NCBI RefSeq assembly: GCF_033807715.1
Contig: NC_084591.1
Coordinates: 44,840,368 to 44,904,367, forward strand
Direction: 5' to 3'
Source: Cololabis saira
Taxonomy: Eukaryota; Chordata; Actinopteri; Beloniformes; Belonidae
Length of the DNA: 64,000 nucleotides
The position numbers and the translations under genes are program-made. Under the pieces are notes generated by a model that did no database searches, was not told where the DNA came from, and worked only from the letters and a program-made list of their open reading frames with translations. Shown here in pieces: positions 1 to 23,320 of this stretch (the stretch's first letter is position 1; every line of letters begins with the position of its first letter).

Positions 1-720
1 GATGGCTATGAGATACTTATAATTTCTAAAAAATGGAAGAAGAGAGAAAGGGTGAGGGGCACCGCCCGGTGGATCATGTCGGTGTCCCCCTGCAGCATAG
101 GTCTATAGCAGCATATCTACCACGAACCTATATTTGAGACTAACTATTATAGTCTCATTCTATAGCTGCAGCTATGACTACTGACTCTAACACACTAGAG
201 TTTACACTAACTAGAGGATTACTAACACTAACTAGAGGTTTACTAAACACTAACTTGAGGTTTACTAAACACTAACTTGAGGTTTACTAACACCAACTAG
301 AGGTTTACTAAACACTAACTATAGGCTTCACTAAACAGAAAGGTTTTAAGTTTTGTTTTAAAGTTGGAGTTGGTGTCAGCCTCCTTAACCCAGATTAGAA
401 GTTGGTTCCATAGTAATGGTGCCTGATAGCAGAGACCCGCCCTCCAAATCTACATTTGGATACTCTAGGAACTACGAGTAAACTTGCACTCTGAGAACAG
501 AGAGCTCTGCCAAGAGCATAAGGTACTATCAGGTTTTGCAAATATTGCGAGCTAAGCCGTTTTGGGCTTTATATGTAAGTAATAGAATTTTGAATTGGAT
601 TCTGAATTTTAGCCAATGGAGCGAGGCCAACACTGGAGAGATGTGGTCTCTCTTGTTGATTCCTGTCAGCACTCGTGCTGCTGCAATTTGGATCAGCTGG
701 AGGATATTCAGCAAATATGA
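1..720 (-). repeat. 3' end of an L2-like LINE (C-terminal RT-ORF fragment plus 3' UTR)
   Basis: Read on the minus strand, 529-714 encodes a typical LINE ORF2 C-terminal stretch (KFRIQFKILLLTYKAQNGLA). Downstream lies a 3' UTR with short repeats of the type 'actaactagaggtttacta'. The same 3' UTR, ending in a 'tataagtatctcatagc' motif, recurs on the + strand at about 46050-46350 and on the minus strand at about 58690-58855. It is a dispersed repeat, not a host gene. Confidence 0.7.
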
Positions 721-2717
721 ATATTAAGATTGAAAACTAAAACACACCAAGGCAAAGGCAAGATCACTTTAACCGTATAGTAAATTTCACCCACAAAGGC
801 AAGTCAAAGAGCTTTACAAAGCCATTGAGATGAAAGAAAGATGAAAAATAACACGACAATGGAAATAAAATGCAATTTCATCCTGTTTGGTTGTAACTTG
901 CAGTTCTACCAGCTGATTGCCTCCTAAAGACCTTAAAGCCCTACTTGGTCTATAGTCTACAAGGAGATCAGAAATGTAAAATATCAGGAGTACCTGAGTA
1001 CCACAGGTAGTACTATGGCCAATATGTAGGGGTGTACAGGCCATCACTTTGAACTTATTTCACTTCTTTGTATTTTCATTTGACACATCATGCCAATGTA
1101 ACCTCACATCAATTCAGCCTAGCTTTACATCACATTACTTTAATTTTTCACTTTTTTCTATTTTTGTTCCTAATTCTGCATCTTTTAATGCAGGATCTGT
1201 CTGTCTGTCTGTCCGTCCGTCCGTCCGTCCGTCCGTCCGTCCGTCCGTCCGTCCGATGCAGAGGAGAAGATAGGAGATATGTGGGGGAGTGGAGGGGGTG
1301 TGAGCAGTCACCAGCTCATTCACTTTAGAAGGGGATGAGGTTGGGGAGGAGAAGATTTTCACATGGAGAGTTGGATGGTTACAGGAGTAAGTGGGGGGAG
1401 ACAAAGGTGGTGATATTCTACTTTGGGGAGTATTCAGGTTGGGCAACAAGTGTCTCCCTTGTCAGGGTCTGAAGAGCCTCAACTCTTCTGACTGGTTTTA
1501 TGTAGTAGCTCTAGTACTCCTTTACTCTTGTCTTTGTCAGAGAGAACAGACAGGGAAGAACAGGTTATACATGTATGTGAATAGTCTTAGTCCTGATTTA
1601 TTTGGATTAATCCCATCTGCCTTAAAAAAGTGTCTGCAGTCTGAGAAAAAGTTAATATTGTCTATAAAGTGTACATCCTGTGAGATACATTGGGCTGAAA
1701 GCTAGATGCGAGCACTCTGCTGACTCTGTTCATTCCTCTTCCAAGTGGTGGTAGAGGCCAACCGATATACGCTTCAGTGCACAAGGGGCTAAGAGTCTTA
1801 AACAATTTAATGAAACCCTTTTTCAAAATCTCAGATTGCTCTTTCACAATGTCCTTAGCCCTTGTGTGTAGATTGTGTATTTTATTGTTGCATGTTCAGC
1901 AAGGAAGTTTGGTATTCTTTCTCTCATGTGACTGTGTCCTTGGTGTGTTTTCACTGTTTTTTTGTGATTAACTGTTTTTTATTATTTTGTTGATGCATTC
2001 AATTAATCGAACAATCATGAATGCAATTGTATAGCAAAAACCTTTAGGTCACCTGTCCCCCCACCCACTCTGTAGCGATCCAACAAGACAACAATAACAC
2101 AACAACAGGACAAAACAAGCAAGACAAGAAAGACAAAAAAATAAATAAATAAAAGAATAATTTTTGATAAATGTTCAGTCAATATTCAGTTCTTTCAGTT
2201 TTTCAATGGGATGAGTCCATATTTTTAATGTCCTGGGTCCCGCACCATGAATTCTTGCCACTGAAAGTTCCAAAGGTAAAAATGTCCATAAACAGATTAA
2301 ACCAGTGACATGTTCGTAGATCGTGTGGTGGTTTCCATCGAAGAACAAGCATTTTTTTAGCGGCTGTTTATCCTGCCAGGTACACATCTTTTTTGACTTT
2401 TTTTATGTGTTTTCACTGTTTAACGCTTGCAAGGCACTAAGGCTAGGGTCCAAGCTGGAGTGAAGGCCCCCAGCTCGTTAGAGGGCTTGCCTAACCCTTA
2501 CCACCTTGCAAGGGTTAAATCCTTCACATTCTTAATTGTACCATCACTTGCATTCAAAACTTCCGGCCCAGAAATTTTATTTTCCATTTTTGGTTATCCT
2601 TTTATAATTTTCCTTACTTACCCTGTTTGGTGAAGATTCAAAGGTTTCCAGGTCTCCAGGTGGTGATTTGGGGTTCTCAATGTATCAATACATCAACTCA
2701 ACATTTTGCTCCCCCAG
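721..2717. other. No gene recognised; low-complexity and unassigned sequence
   Basis: Short ORFs here show no family I recognise. The stretch holds a GTCC/CTGT microsatellite (listed separately). It lies upstream of the first visible exon of the partial CYP2 gene, so it is probably intron of that gene or intergenic DNA. No copy of the more 5' CYP2 exons was found in it. Confidence 0.5.
1199..1257. repeat. Tetranucleotide microsatellite (GTCT)n/(GTCC)n
   Basis: About 15 tandem tetranucleotides, starting as gtct and continuing as gtcc. It makes short ORFs of the repeated type SVRP, which are artefacts. Confidence 0.95.
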
Positions 2718-4363
2718 AGCGATGTCAACAGGAGATAGACCAGGTGTTGCAGAAGAAGGATCGGGCCAGTTTTGAGGATAGACACAAAATGCCTTACACA
2801 CAGGTACTGTTCATATTACAGGTTCTTCATATAATTTCCTTTCTATCAAAGATTTAATCACTCTGCTCTGAGTGGCATATCCATTAGAAAGAGACACAAA
2901 GTTGGCCAGCAATTGAAGGTCGTACAAAGTTTAACTCTGTGGATCCAAACATCCAATGAAATACCCATGTATGCATTGTTGTCCACGTGATGTTAGGGGT
3001 TTTCTGAAATCCATTTTTATTCATCTGATTGTTTTGTACCAAGATTTCTGAGATTCTGCTCCTCAACTCCAAATCTGAGGTAAAATGTAATCTAATATGA
3101 ATTTATCTTCTGAAAAACAGCAAAACAGTTGGAGTTTATGATTATGAAATCCTAAATATTAGGAGTTAGAGATCCATTGTAATACCTGTCAACATATTTC
3201 TGGCAATTTTCCAAACAGCTGCTTTATTGAGCAGTTTTTTTTATGGTTGAGCTCCTGAGAGTCTGTGGTACTTTTCCTCTTGTCATACAAACTATAAGAA
3301 CTCAATTTTACTCCAGGCTGTGATCCATGAAATCCAGAGGATTGCCAGTACTGTTCCTCTGAGTGTCTTCCACGCCACAACTAAAGACACAGAGCTCATG
3401 GGATATGGAATTCCAAGGGTAAGAGGCAACTTGCTTAAAGAGGTTTTGGCAGGTGATGCACCGAAGTGTTGTGTCCTTTAAGTTCTTTGATCTTTTGGTT
3501 TCTTTTCAGGGTACAATCGTCATCCAGAATCTGACATCTGTGCTGAGGGACGAAGGACAGTGGAAATATCCTCACGAATTCAACCCTGAAAACTTCCTTA
3601 ATGATCAGGGAGAGTTTGTCAAACCAGAAGCCTTCATGCCTTTCTCTGCAGGTAAATGTGCAAACAGCTTACAGTATGTTAGGGGTACCAGACAACTCAA
3701 CTGGATGATCAGGCATCCCATATACAGAGTTTATATGTTGTCATCATCTCCTGTTGTCAGGGTTGGGTGTGTTGAGGACCCAGATGCAGGAGAGCGAGAG
3801 GCAGGAGTTCCAAAAAACAGGGTTTATTAACACAAAAAACAAGAACCAACAACGCTGCAGAGCAGGATCTCCAGGGCAGAACAAAAACCGGAATCCAAAA
3901 AGCTATGGGAGAACATGGAGGGAGCAAACAGTACGAACTGACAGGGAGCAGGGGAAGACAAGGCCAGATATACACAGGGGATGACGAGACACAGGTGTGA
4001 ACAATCAGGGCAGATGGAAAACAGGCGGGGCAGAACAGAAACACAAACTGGGGGATGTGTCAAACACTGACACCTGTCTCCTATCTTGCTCTGAAATTTA
4101 AATAAAAGTCTATTGACCTTTCATTATAAAGTATATCATGTTTGAATTTTTTCCATGACACAGTCTTCTGTGTCTCAGGTCCTCGGATGTGTCTGGGAGA
4201 GAGTCTGGCTCGTATGGAGCTCTTCCTCGTCATCGTGACTCTGCTGAAGAAGTTTAAGTTCACTTGGCCCGAGGATGCAGGAGAACCAGACTTTACTCCA
4301 GTGTTTGGAGTCACTCAGTCTCCCAAACCTTATTACATGAAGGTCCAACTGAGGTCAAAGTAG
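2718..4363 (+). CDS. Cytochrome P450 family 2 gene, 3' part only (last four exons)
   Basis: Four exons with AG/GT borders and matching phases: 2718-2803, 3317-3418, 3510-3651 and 4179-4363 (stop included). They encode the C-terminal third of a microsomal haem-thiolate monooxygenase. The K-helix ExxR is seen as HEIQRIA. The haem loop [11 protein letters not shown] spans the last junction and carries the axial Cys. The exons align one for one with the last four of the complete copy at 10556-21579, including an intron that splits the usual 188-nt CYP2 exon into 86 and 102 nt. No frameshift or stop was seen. Earlier exons are absent from 1-2717, so the gene starts upstream of the window or has lost its 5' part. 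The last intron carries a solo LTR. A polyadenylation signal lies at 4412. Substrate cannot be told from sequence; family call is firm, subfamily open. Confidence 0.85.
3755..4072 (-). mobile_element. Solo LTR (TGTCA...TGACA ends, 5-bp target duplication)
   Basis: A 318-bp sequence begins tgtca and ends tgaca and is flanked on both sides by cctgt (3750-3754 and 4073-4077). That is the mark of an LTR retroelement reduced to one LTR. Related LTRs lie at 8324 onward, 41834-42122 (both same orientation) and 44158-44460 (opposite orientation). It sits in the last intron of the partial CYP2 gene. Confidence 0.85.
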
Positions 4364-4411
4364 CGAGGTGGTGTGGAGACAATTGGCGTTAATAGACTGA
4401 GAAAACTGGAC

Positions 4412-4417
4412 AATAAA
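4412..4417 (+). terminator. Polyadenylation signal AATAAA of the partial CYP2 gene
   Basis: AATAAA lies about 50 nt past the stop codon of the last exon. Confidence 0.6.
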
Positions 4418-4554
4418 TCTTGGGATTAATTTGTTTGTTTTACGGTTTTGTTCACACAGTTCTAAGCTTTACATGGATGCTGTTTTGAAATATTTACTGG
4501 GACATTGTATCTAGTTACAAAATACTTTTAAAGATATTTAAAAGTATCATTCTT

Positions 4555-4625
4555 CTTTATCTACTACTACTATTACTACTACTACCACTATTGCTGCTCC
4601 TGCCGCCACCACTACAATTAATAAT
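4555..4625. repeat. Imperfect trinucleotide (TAC/TAT/CAC) microsatellite
   Basis: Runs of tac, tat and cac triplets with interruptions. Confidence 0.75.
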
Positions 4626-4655
4626 GATAATTAAGATAATAAGACTGATATATCT

Positions 4656-6362
4656 GTTGGGCCACTGCCCATGTGATTATGAAGTCATATGTGATCGAGA
4701 ATTCATGTGTGATTAGGAACTCATGGGGTGATTATGAACTCATATGAAATGTGTGATTATGTGAACAGTCAGGCTTTGACCAGCTCATGGCCCGGTTTCG
4801 GCCTTTGACTGAGACCAGGACTAAAGTTTTACGACCCCGTGGACACACGGCTTGGAACAACGGAAAAACCCCATTGACACGAAGCTCAGCCAGGATTTGT
4901 ATATGTGGCCCCTTGGTGATAAGGGACCACGCTCTGATTGGACAAGGACCCCAAGCTGCAGGAAGGAGAATTGACTTTCTGGGCGCAGCTATAAAAGAGC
5001 AAGGCCCCCCTCTCTCTGGCCCCCTCTTGCCTCTCTTCTCTGCTTTTTCCTCTCCCCTACAGGTCTCGGCTGCCTCGGAGCAACCAGCCAAGGACCGACC
5101 TTTTCTCCAGGATTGTGACCGAAGGAGCGTCCGTTTTGCAGCGCTGCACGAGTGACCCATGAGGTTCCGAGCACAGAAAGCCGAACCAGGGACCCTGCAT
5201 TGCCTCGACGTGAACGCCTTTGGACTGACCTGGACCTGAAGGAGGCCAAGCTGCTGTGCCCAGCTGCTATCCCCTCATCCAGCTGCTATCCCCTCATCCG
5301 CAGAACGGATAACAGGAGGGAGTGAGAGCTGCTTTATCAGGACCACCTGCCGAGTGTAACCATCCAGCTGTTCACCAAGGAACGCTGACCGGCCAGACCA
5401 AACCACCTTTTTTCTTCAACTACAAAGATCCACATAAGAGGCTGTTTTGTGTCTGGTCAGAGAAAACTTAGTAACACACTTTAAAAGTTAGTTTACGTTG
5501 TGAGCTGGATTGCTGATCCCTTCACAACTGTGTTTATTAGCTTAAGTGTTTTTGTTTATCTTCTTGTTTGTCTACTGCTGCATCCACACCGCTGGATCGT
5601 GATGACATGTTCCTCCACAGCAGAAAACAAAGCCCTTCCCCATTTCCCAGTTGAATGACCAGAGCACACGTGTGAAGTTTAGTTTCACAGTGGTGCATTT
5701 CTGTGTGGGAAAGATCAGAAGGTCTTGGGTTTCTGGTAGCGAGGAGTTATTTAAGTGTGTCTGTTTATTTTACCATTCTTCTCTATTTCTCTTTTCCTCT
5801 CGTACTAATCACCACACACACAGATACAGACTCTTATCTCGGTCATAAATTCCCGAGCCATTCTGAGCTACCGACACACACCCACATACGCACACACGCA
5901 TACACCCCCCCCCCCCACACACACACACAAACACACACACACACCCACACACACACACACACATATGATCGGAAGATATGCATTATATGATTTCTTGTCC
6001 CTGTTAATGTAGTGAGCTGTCAGAATGTATCCGAAGTGTCGTTTTACCATCTGCTTGACACTGGTGTAAATAAATTCTGATTGAAAGAAGTCCTCCTTGT
6101 TTATTTTGCGCACGTTTGCCGCTAATGTTGGTTGCCGGAGGCTGTGTTCGGATTCCATCCTTCAATTATTATTCTATAGAATAATTCATCTTGAGACTGA
6201 TTTTGCTGTAGTTATCATTTTCCTGATAACGATCAGGTGGTGCCCCGTCTTGATGAAGTCATTTTGATAATTCAATTTGAAAAATAATCTACTTTATTAA
6301 TTATTAATAATTGTCGAAGGACAAATATTAATAACTCTCTTGATAACTAAAACAGCATCTCC
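4656..6362 (+). mobile_element. Probable LTR or LTR-like element remnant
   Basis: The left end (tgttgggccac..., with repeated 'tgattatgaa-tca' blocks) resembles the reverse complement of the right end of the insertion at 55338-56571. A TATA-like 'gctataaaag' lies near 4987 and is followed by a pyrimidine-rich leader, as in a retroelement promoter. No intact coding region was seen. The borders are estimates; the right end may be the cacaaca near 6370. A CA-rich microsatellite lies inside it at about 5875-5962. Confidence 0.4.
5875..5962. repeat. (CA)n microsatellite with a poly-C interruption
   Basis: A run of ca dinucleotides broken by a stretch of c. Confidence 0.9.
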
Positions 6363-6439
6363 TTGTGGCACAACATATCCATACATTTTTCTATAGCTGT
6401 TTGTTCCAATTCAGGGTCACAGAGATCTAGAGGCCAGGC

Positions 6440-8323
6440 CAACACATGGTCAAAGTTCCGGGGGCCGTCCTCGGGGCCGGGCCAACCGGCGAGACAGTTC
6501 GGGGGGTCGCCCTCGGGGCCGGGCCGACCGGCGAGACAGTTCGGGGGGTCGCCCCCGGGGCCGGGCCAACCGGTGAGACAGTTCGGGGGGTCGCCCTCGG
6601 GGCCGGGCCGACCGGCGAGACAGTTCAGGGGGTCGCCCTCGGGCCGGGCCGACTGGCGAGACAGTTTCGCGGGGGTCGCCCTCGGGACGTAGCAGGCAGG
6701 CCAGGGGGACGGTCTCTGGGCCTAGCAGGCGGGCCAGGGGGTCGGTCTCGGGGCCTAGCAGGCGGGTCAGGGGGTCGGACTCGGAATGTAGCAGGCGGGC
6801 CAGGGGGTCGGTCTCGGGACATAGCCGGCAGCTCAGGAGGTTGGTCTCTGGACGTAACAGGCGGGTCAGAGAGTCGGTCTTGGGGCCTAGCAGGCGGGTC
6901 AGAGGGTCGGCCTCGAGGCCTAGCAGGCGGGCCAGGGGGGTCGGTCTCGAGGCCTAGCAGGCGGGTCAGGGGGTCGGACTCGGAATGTAGCAGGCGGGCC
7001 AGGGGGTCGGTCTCGAGGCCTAGCAGGCGGGTCAGGGGGTCGGACTCGGAATGTAGCAGGCAGGCCAGGGGGTCGGTCTCGGGACGTAGCAGGCGGCTCA
7101 GGGGGTCGGTCTCGGGGCCTAGCAGGCGGGCCAGGGGGTCGGTCTCGGGACGTAGCAGGCGGGTCAGAGAGTCGGTCTTGGGGCCTAGCAGGCAGGTCAG
7201 GGGGTCAGTCTCGGGACGTAGCAGGCAGGTCAGGGGGTCGGTCTCGGGGCGTGGCCGGCGGGTCAGGAGGTCGGTCTCGGGGCGTGGCCGGCGGGTCAGG
7301 AGGTCGGTCTCGGGACGTAGCCGGCGGGTCAGGGGGTCGGTCTCGGGACGTAGCAGGCGGGTCAGGGGGTCGGTCTCATGGCGGTGCAGGCGGGTCAGGG
7401 GGTCGGTCTCGGGGCCTAGCAGGCGGGTCAGGGGGTCGGACTCGGAATGTAGCAGGCGGGCCAGGGGGTCGGTCTCGGGACATAGCCGGCAGCTCAGGAG
7501 GTCGGTCTCTGGACGTAACAGGCGGGTCAGAGAGTCGGTCTTGGGGCCTAGCAGGCGGGTCAGAGGGTCGGCCTCGGGACGTAGCAGGCGGGCCAGGGGG
7601 TCGGTCTCGAGGCCTAGCAGGCGGGTCAGGGGGTCGGACTCGGGACGTAGCAGGCGGCTCAGGGGGTCAGTCTCGGGGCCTAGCAGGCGGGCCAGGGGGG
7701 CGGTCTCGGGACATAGCAGGCGGCTCAGGAGGTCGGTCTCGGGACGTAGCAGGCGGGTCAGAGAGTCAGTCTTGGGGCCTAGCAGGCAGGTCAGGGGGTC
7801 AGTCTCGGGACGTAGCAGGCAGGTCAGGGGGTCGGTCTCGGGGCGTAGCAGGCGGGTCAGAGGGAACCTGAGGAGCCGGCTTCGGGGGACCAAGGACCTT
7901 GGCTCGGGGGGGACACCGGGTCCTCGGCGCTGGCCGAGGGGGAACCCGGGTCCTCGGCGCTGCCTGAGGGAGACACCGGGTCCTTGGTGCTGGCTGAGGG
8001 GGGTCCGGGACCATTATAGGAGCAGGAACCGGGGCTGATGCGTCCGGGACCACCGCCGAAACAGGAACAGAGGCTGATGCATCCAGGACCACCATCGGAA
8101 CAGGAGACGATGCGCCCGGGACCACCGCCAGAGCAGTAACAGACTGATGCTGGCGCCGACGTCATCTCCCTTGAAGCTGACGGCTCGGGCTTGGGAAAGC
8201 CGCGTTCCAGAGAAGGGTGAATCCTGCTCCTCAATACGGTGCATATTCTTCTCCGCCTCCCGGCAGATGAACTGAAAGAGGGTGATGCACTCTACCGCTG
8301 GGTCCATCTTGGCTGGTCCGTTC
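6440..8323 (-). mobile_element. Interior of an LTR-type element carrying 42-, 33- and ~30-bp GC-rich minisatellites
   Basis: On the minus strand an ORF starts at 8307 (MDPAVECITLFQFICREAEK), 17 nt inside an LTR edge at 8324. This is the position and style of a gag start. Moving left come 30-bp-like units (near 7900-8010), then about 36 units of 33 bp built on 'ctcgggacgtagcaggcggg' (about 6660-7860), then 42-bp units at 6460-6660. Because 33, 42 and 30 are multiples of three, long ORFs stay open on both strands (6446-8038 on + and 6625-7893 on -). They are repeat artefacts. The block has a related partner at 42130-43620. Confidence 0.7.
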
Positions 8324-8455
8324 TGTCACGATTGCGGTTTGTTGAGGACCAAAACGCAGGAGAGCAGGAGGCAGGAGTTCCAGAAAACTCAGGTTCATTT
8401 ATAAAGACAAACCAAAAACGCTGCTGAGCAGGATCAAAAAGGCACACTTTTTTTT
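8324..8455 (-). mobile_element. Truncated LTR of the minisatellite-bearing element
   Basis: It begins tgtcacg and continues gttgaggacc...gcaggagag, as in the solo LTR at 3755-4072. It loses similarity after about 8455. Confidence 0.65.
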
Positions 8456-9000
8456 CTGCAGGGGGCTTCTGCTTCTGCAGCGCAAAACTTAAAAGCCCGC
8501 CTACTGCAAGCATCTGCTAGCGTCGGCACACCTCCTGAGCGACCACGAGCGATTTTGACGATTTTGGTATGAATCTCCAGTTCGAGTTGCTTGAAGCAGA
8601 AGTTCCATATAAGCCATTCATTGAAAATAATTTATCAAAGGATTGCCCCTTGAGATGTAACATCTCATTTTCAAGGGTGTCCCAAGAAAACATACAACAT
8701 TACAATATATCACATTACAGTATAGACATACATGACATAAAACAAACACAGACATCTTGCTCACCCTCCCACACACAACCCCTACCCACATAAGTCTAGT
8801 TACAAAATAGACTAATTGAATAACCGGAACAATGAGATAAATATAACAGTTCTTTTAAATATGGAGGACAGTGAAAATAAACACATTTAAAAAGGAACTG
8901 AAGCCGGTGAAATTACCGTCGAGATTTGGGTTGCAACCAGTTCAATGAATCAAACATAAAACAATGATGTTCTGAAAGGACAACGTAACACAAATCTACA
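8456..9000. other. Intergenic; no gene recognised
   Basis: An AT-rich stretch after the truncated LTR. Short ORFs have no recognisable motif. It leads into the LINE remnant on the minus strand and may be that element's 3' region. Confidence 0.4.
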
Positions 9001-9019
9001 TAATGAATTAAATAATACA

Positions 9020-10230
9020 GTCAGAGGTTTAAGATGGGTATCTGGAGTATTTTGATAAACAATATCTGCATAATCAACAAGTGGTAGTATGAGTTGAGAA
9101 ATGAACCTTTTTCTGACAGGAAGTGTGAAACAGTTGATTGAACGGTAAAGTGAAGCAAGACAGCCATATGCTTTTTTAACAGTATAATCAATGTGAGGTT
9201 TAAAGGTAAGTTCCGGGTCAATCCAAAGTCCAAGATATTTGAATGTGTCAACTTTATCAACAAGAGATCCATCAGAAAAATAAATATGAAAATCAGATGA
9301 ACGGGATCGGAGGTGACGTGTACTGAAAACCAGCTACAGGACTTCTTTTTGTTCAATATGAGTTTGTTCTTACGGAACCAGTCTTGAACCATATTAAAAT
9401 CAAGCTGTAAAGAGTTCTGGATGTGTTATATCAGTTTGAGGTGTATATAACAGTGTCATCAGCATATAAGTGGGTATGGCAATTAGAACAGATACTCGGC
9501 AAATCATTAATAAAAATAGAAAAAAGAAGCGGACCCAATGTGGAGCCTTGAGGAACACCTTTGTCAATAATTAAAAAGTCAGACTGATGACCCTGAACAA
9601 CAACACATTGACGACGATTATGGAGATAAGCATTAAACAAGAGAAGGGCATTTTGATCAAGACCAATAGCCAAAGTTTTGTCAAGAAGTAAATAGTGATC
9701 AACCAGGTCAAAAGCTTGAGACAGATCAATAAAAATTGCACCAGTAAATTGGCCATGATCAAAGGAGGTATACACATCATTTGTGAATTTCAATAAAGCT
9801 GTCGTAGTGGAAAAGTTTGGTCTAAATCCTTTTGGAAAGGTGATAGAATGTTGGATGAGTTTAAATAAAGTGACAGTTGATTAAAAATAAGCCTTTCAAA
9901 AGTTTTTGCAATTGTACAAATAATAGAGATAGGGCGATAATTGTTTACATCTGAACGATCACCTCCTTTGAAAAGGGGGGTAACCTTAGCACATTTCCAA
10001 ATCTTAGGAATTGAACAGGTGGACAGAGACAAATTAAACAAATCAGCACATCAGCACAATCAGATACATCAAGACATTGGCGGCGGCAAGTTTGATAAAT
10101 TTGACTTCAAATCCATCTGAACCAGCACTAGTATTATCTTTCAGTTGACATAAGGCAAGAAAAACATAATTGGGCAAAATCTTTTTAAAGGAAAATGAGT
10201 GGTCTGAAAGAGGGACTAGCAGTCAATAAA
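9020..10230 (-). pseudogene. Decayed LINE reverse transcriptase
   Basis: Minus-strand pieces in shifting frames read in order as a non-LTR reverse transcriptase. There is an N-terminal block (KDNTSAGSDGF, about 10130-10200), then VTPLFKGGDRSDVNNYRPIS (9790-10041), then AIFIDLSQAFDLVDHYLL, the PQGSTLGPLLF block and the catalytic YADD (9431-9793). The C-terminal part VQDWFRKNKLILN lies near 9350-9392, after which the frame is lost. The known role of the family is target-primed reverse transcription. The element is 5' truncated and frameshifted, so inactive. Confidence 0.85.
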
Positions 10231-10555
10231 ACACTTACAATAAACTTACAATAAAATAACAAAATCACATTTCTATTTATCTCACAGTGCAATTCATTTC
10301 AATTCTACATCTGCTTGAGACAGAGTTGTACTTTCAAGCTAGAACTATCATGTCAGATAGGCATTGTATATGACTTGGTCTTAAATGTTTCTGTCAATAG
10401 TTGTGCACTTTGACCGCTCTGTTTGGATTGCTCACCTTTACTACAGAGAAACAAAGTACACAGTCTGTGATTGGAGGGTTAAAACCTGATCTGAGCCACC
10501 TCTTAAATGCAAGTCAACCAGCTCATCTCTCCAGTTCAGTCAATGGTCCACCACC

Positions 10556-21579
<11,024 letters not shown>

Positions 21580-21906
21580 GGATGTTTGCAGACACACGGC
21601 AGAAGCCGTTTCACTGAGATAAACACTGACTGGAACTGGAAGTTATTCCTGAATTGGGAAAACCTTACTTTACAGCATCCTCATCGTATCAAGCTCCTGC
21701 TCATTCATCATTCAAATTGTGTGTGATGTTCTTTTTCAAGATATTGACATATGTGAGCCAATGTTAACATAATTCAAATAGAAGTAATACAGAGGCATCT
21801 CAGTTGTTGAGCACTCTGACTGTTTATCTGATACTACTGGTCAGTTAAGTGGTACTAACATGTGTCATATCCTTTAACCTGCAAAAAGGAAAGAAGAAGT
21901 TTCTAA

Positions 21907-21912
21907 AATAAA
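21907..21912 (+). terminator. Polyadenylation signal AATAAA downstream of the complete CYP2 gene
   Basis: First clear AATAAA past the stop codon, about 330 nt away. No cDNA to confirm its use. Confidence 0.4.
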
Positions 21913-22079
21913 CTTTAAAATGCAGATTAATTGTATATAAAATCTGTGTATCACCAATTTATTTAAAAAAAAATGTCTTGGGATTTGTATGAGAATATGT
22001 GATTGTAGTAGTGGTGAGAGAGGTAAGCAGGAAAGCGGGAGGAACTGGGTATGTACGGAAATGGAGTGAGACAATAAAA

Positions 22080-23085
22080 CAGGTTGAAATACCTATGGCT
22101 TCTTTATTGGACAACACAACATTTATGGCGACGAGTATATAACGGAATTGCAACGCACTCAAGGCAAGACGTAGAAACAACGGGAACGAAAGGCTTGTGG
22201 GTGAAATTATGAGGAAACTGAACTTTTAAACTGAACCGAGAGCCGTTAGCATCATGGCTGAACCTAAGGCACGAATAGCTTTATTCCCTTCCTTATCCCC
22301 TCCTAAACCGTTGAACCTCGAAGCAACGGATCTGTACACGGAATATAAAGTCTGGAAGGAATCGTACACATTCTTTGAAATAGCCAGCGGATCCAGGGAT
22401 GCGGAGGATGCGGTAAGATGAATTGAATTGAATTGAATTGAAGGAGAGCTACATTTCTGCATTGTATCGGAGCACCCACTCATAGGATTTTTGCTAACCT
22501 GCCAGGCAAAAAGGCTACATTTGACCAGACAGTAGCTGCCCTGGATACGTATTTCACGCCATGGAGAAATGTGGTTTTGGAAAGACACAAGTTTAGATAG
22601 AGAACTCAGGGCCCTGAGGAGTCCGTGGATGCTTTTGTGAACGCTTTGAGACAACTGCCAAGATCATGTGATTTTGGGACACTAGAAGGTGACATGCTGA
22701 GAGATCAAATAGTGGAAAAGTGTGCAATGAAACGACTGAGGGACAAGTTGTTTCAGGAGGAAGGACTTACTTTGGCGCAAACTCTCAGGGTTGCCAGACT
22801 CTTTGAAGCAGCACACGCCGAGTCTAGTGCTTTCTGAAAACATTAGTGACAGTCCCGTTAACTTCACTAGAAATGCCGGCGCAGCTCGCGCCGAAAGAGG
22901 CAGATGAAGAACTAGGCTACAGCGACACCGTGTGTTACAGATGTGGAATGACAACAAATAAAGCAGATGAATGTGGAGCAAAAACAGCACAGTGCTTGTA
23001 CTGCAAGAAAACTGGACATTATGCTTGTGTATGCAGAAAGAAAAAAAGATTACCACGGTCGTTGCCATGGTAACACTTTTGACTG
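22080..23085 (+). pseudogene. Retroelement gag remnant with zinc knuckle
   Basis: A possible start at 22254 encodes [20 protein letters not shown], followed after a frame break by a capsid-like helical piece (22625-22837). A CCHC-like cysteine cluster follows at 22846-23073 (CYRCG...[14 protein letters not shown]). The leader 'tttatggcgacgag' near 22122 is of the kind seen next to primer-binding sites. In-frame stops and the missing pol make it a dead retroelement 5' part. No LTR pair was identified. Confidence 0.7.
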
Positions 23086-23320
23086 AGAAAAGTAATGCGC
23101 ATCGCTTCTGAAATAAACCTGCTGAAGAATGTGTTCAGATCATTGGCTCGGTCCAGACTTCCATCTATCTGGTCCTCCTTCTACTTGAAGCCAGTGATCT
23201 TCATCCCTGACCAAACATCTCTGACATTGTTCTGCTGGACCGTGTCCTCCAGCTTCCTCCTGTTCACTTCGTCGTCGTCTCGGATCTTGACTTTCAGTCA
23301 CTTTTTTTTGGTAAAATATG

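Noticed and set aside
1391..1847. 104-codon + ORF and 61-codon - ORF
   Set aside because: No recognisable domain or splice context; they lie in unassigned sequence upstream of the CYP2 exons.
6446..8038. 530-codon ORF on + (and 422 codons on -)
   Set aside because: Made wholly of 33-, 42- and 30-bp repeats that keep every frame open; no domain, and a similar array elsewhere sits in a retroelement.
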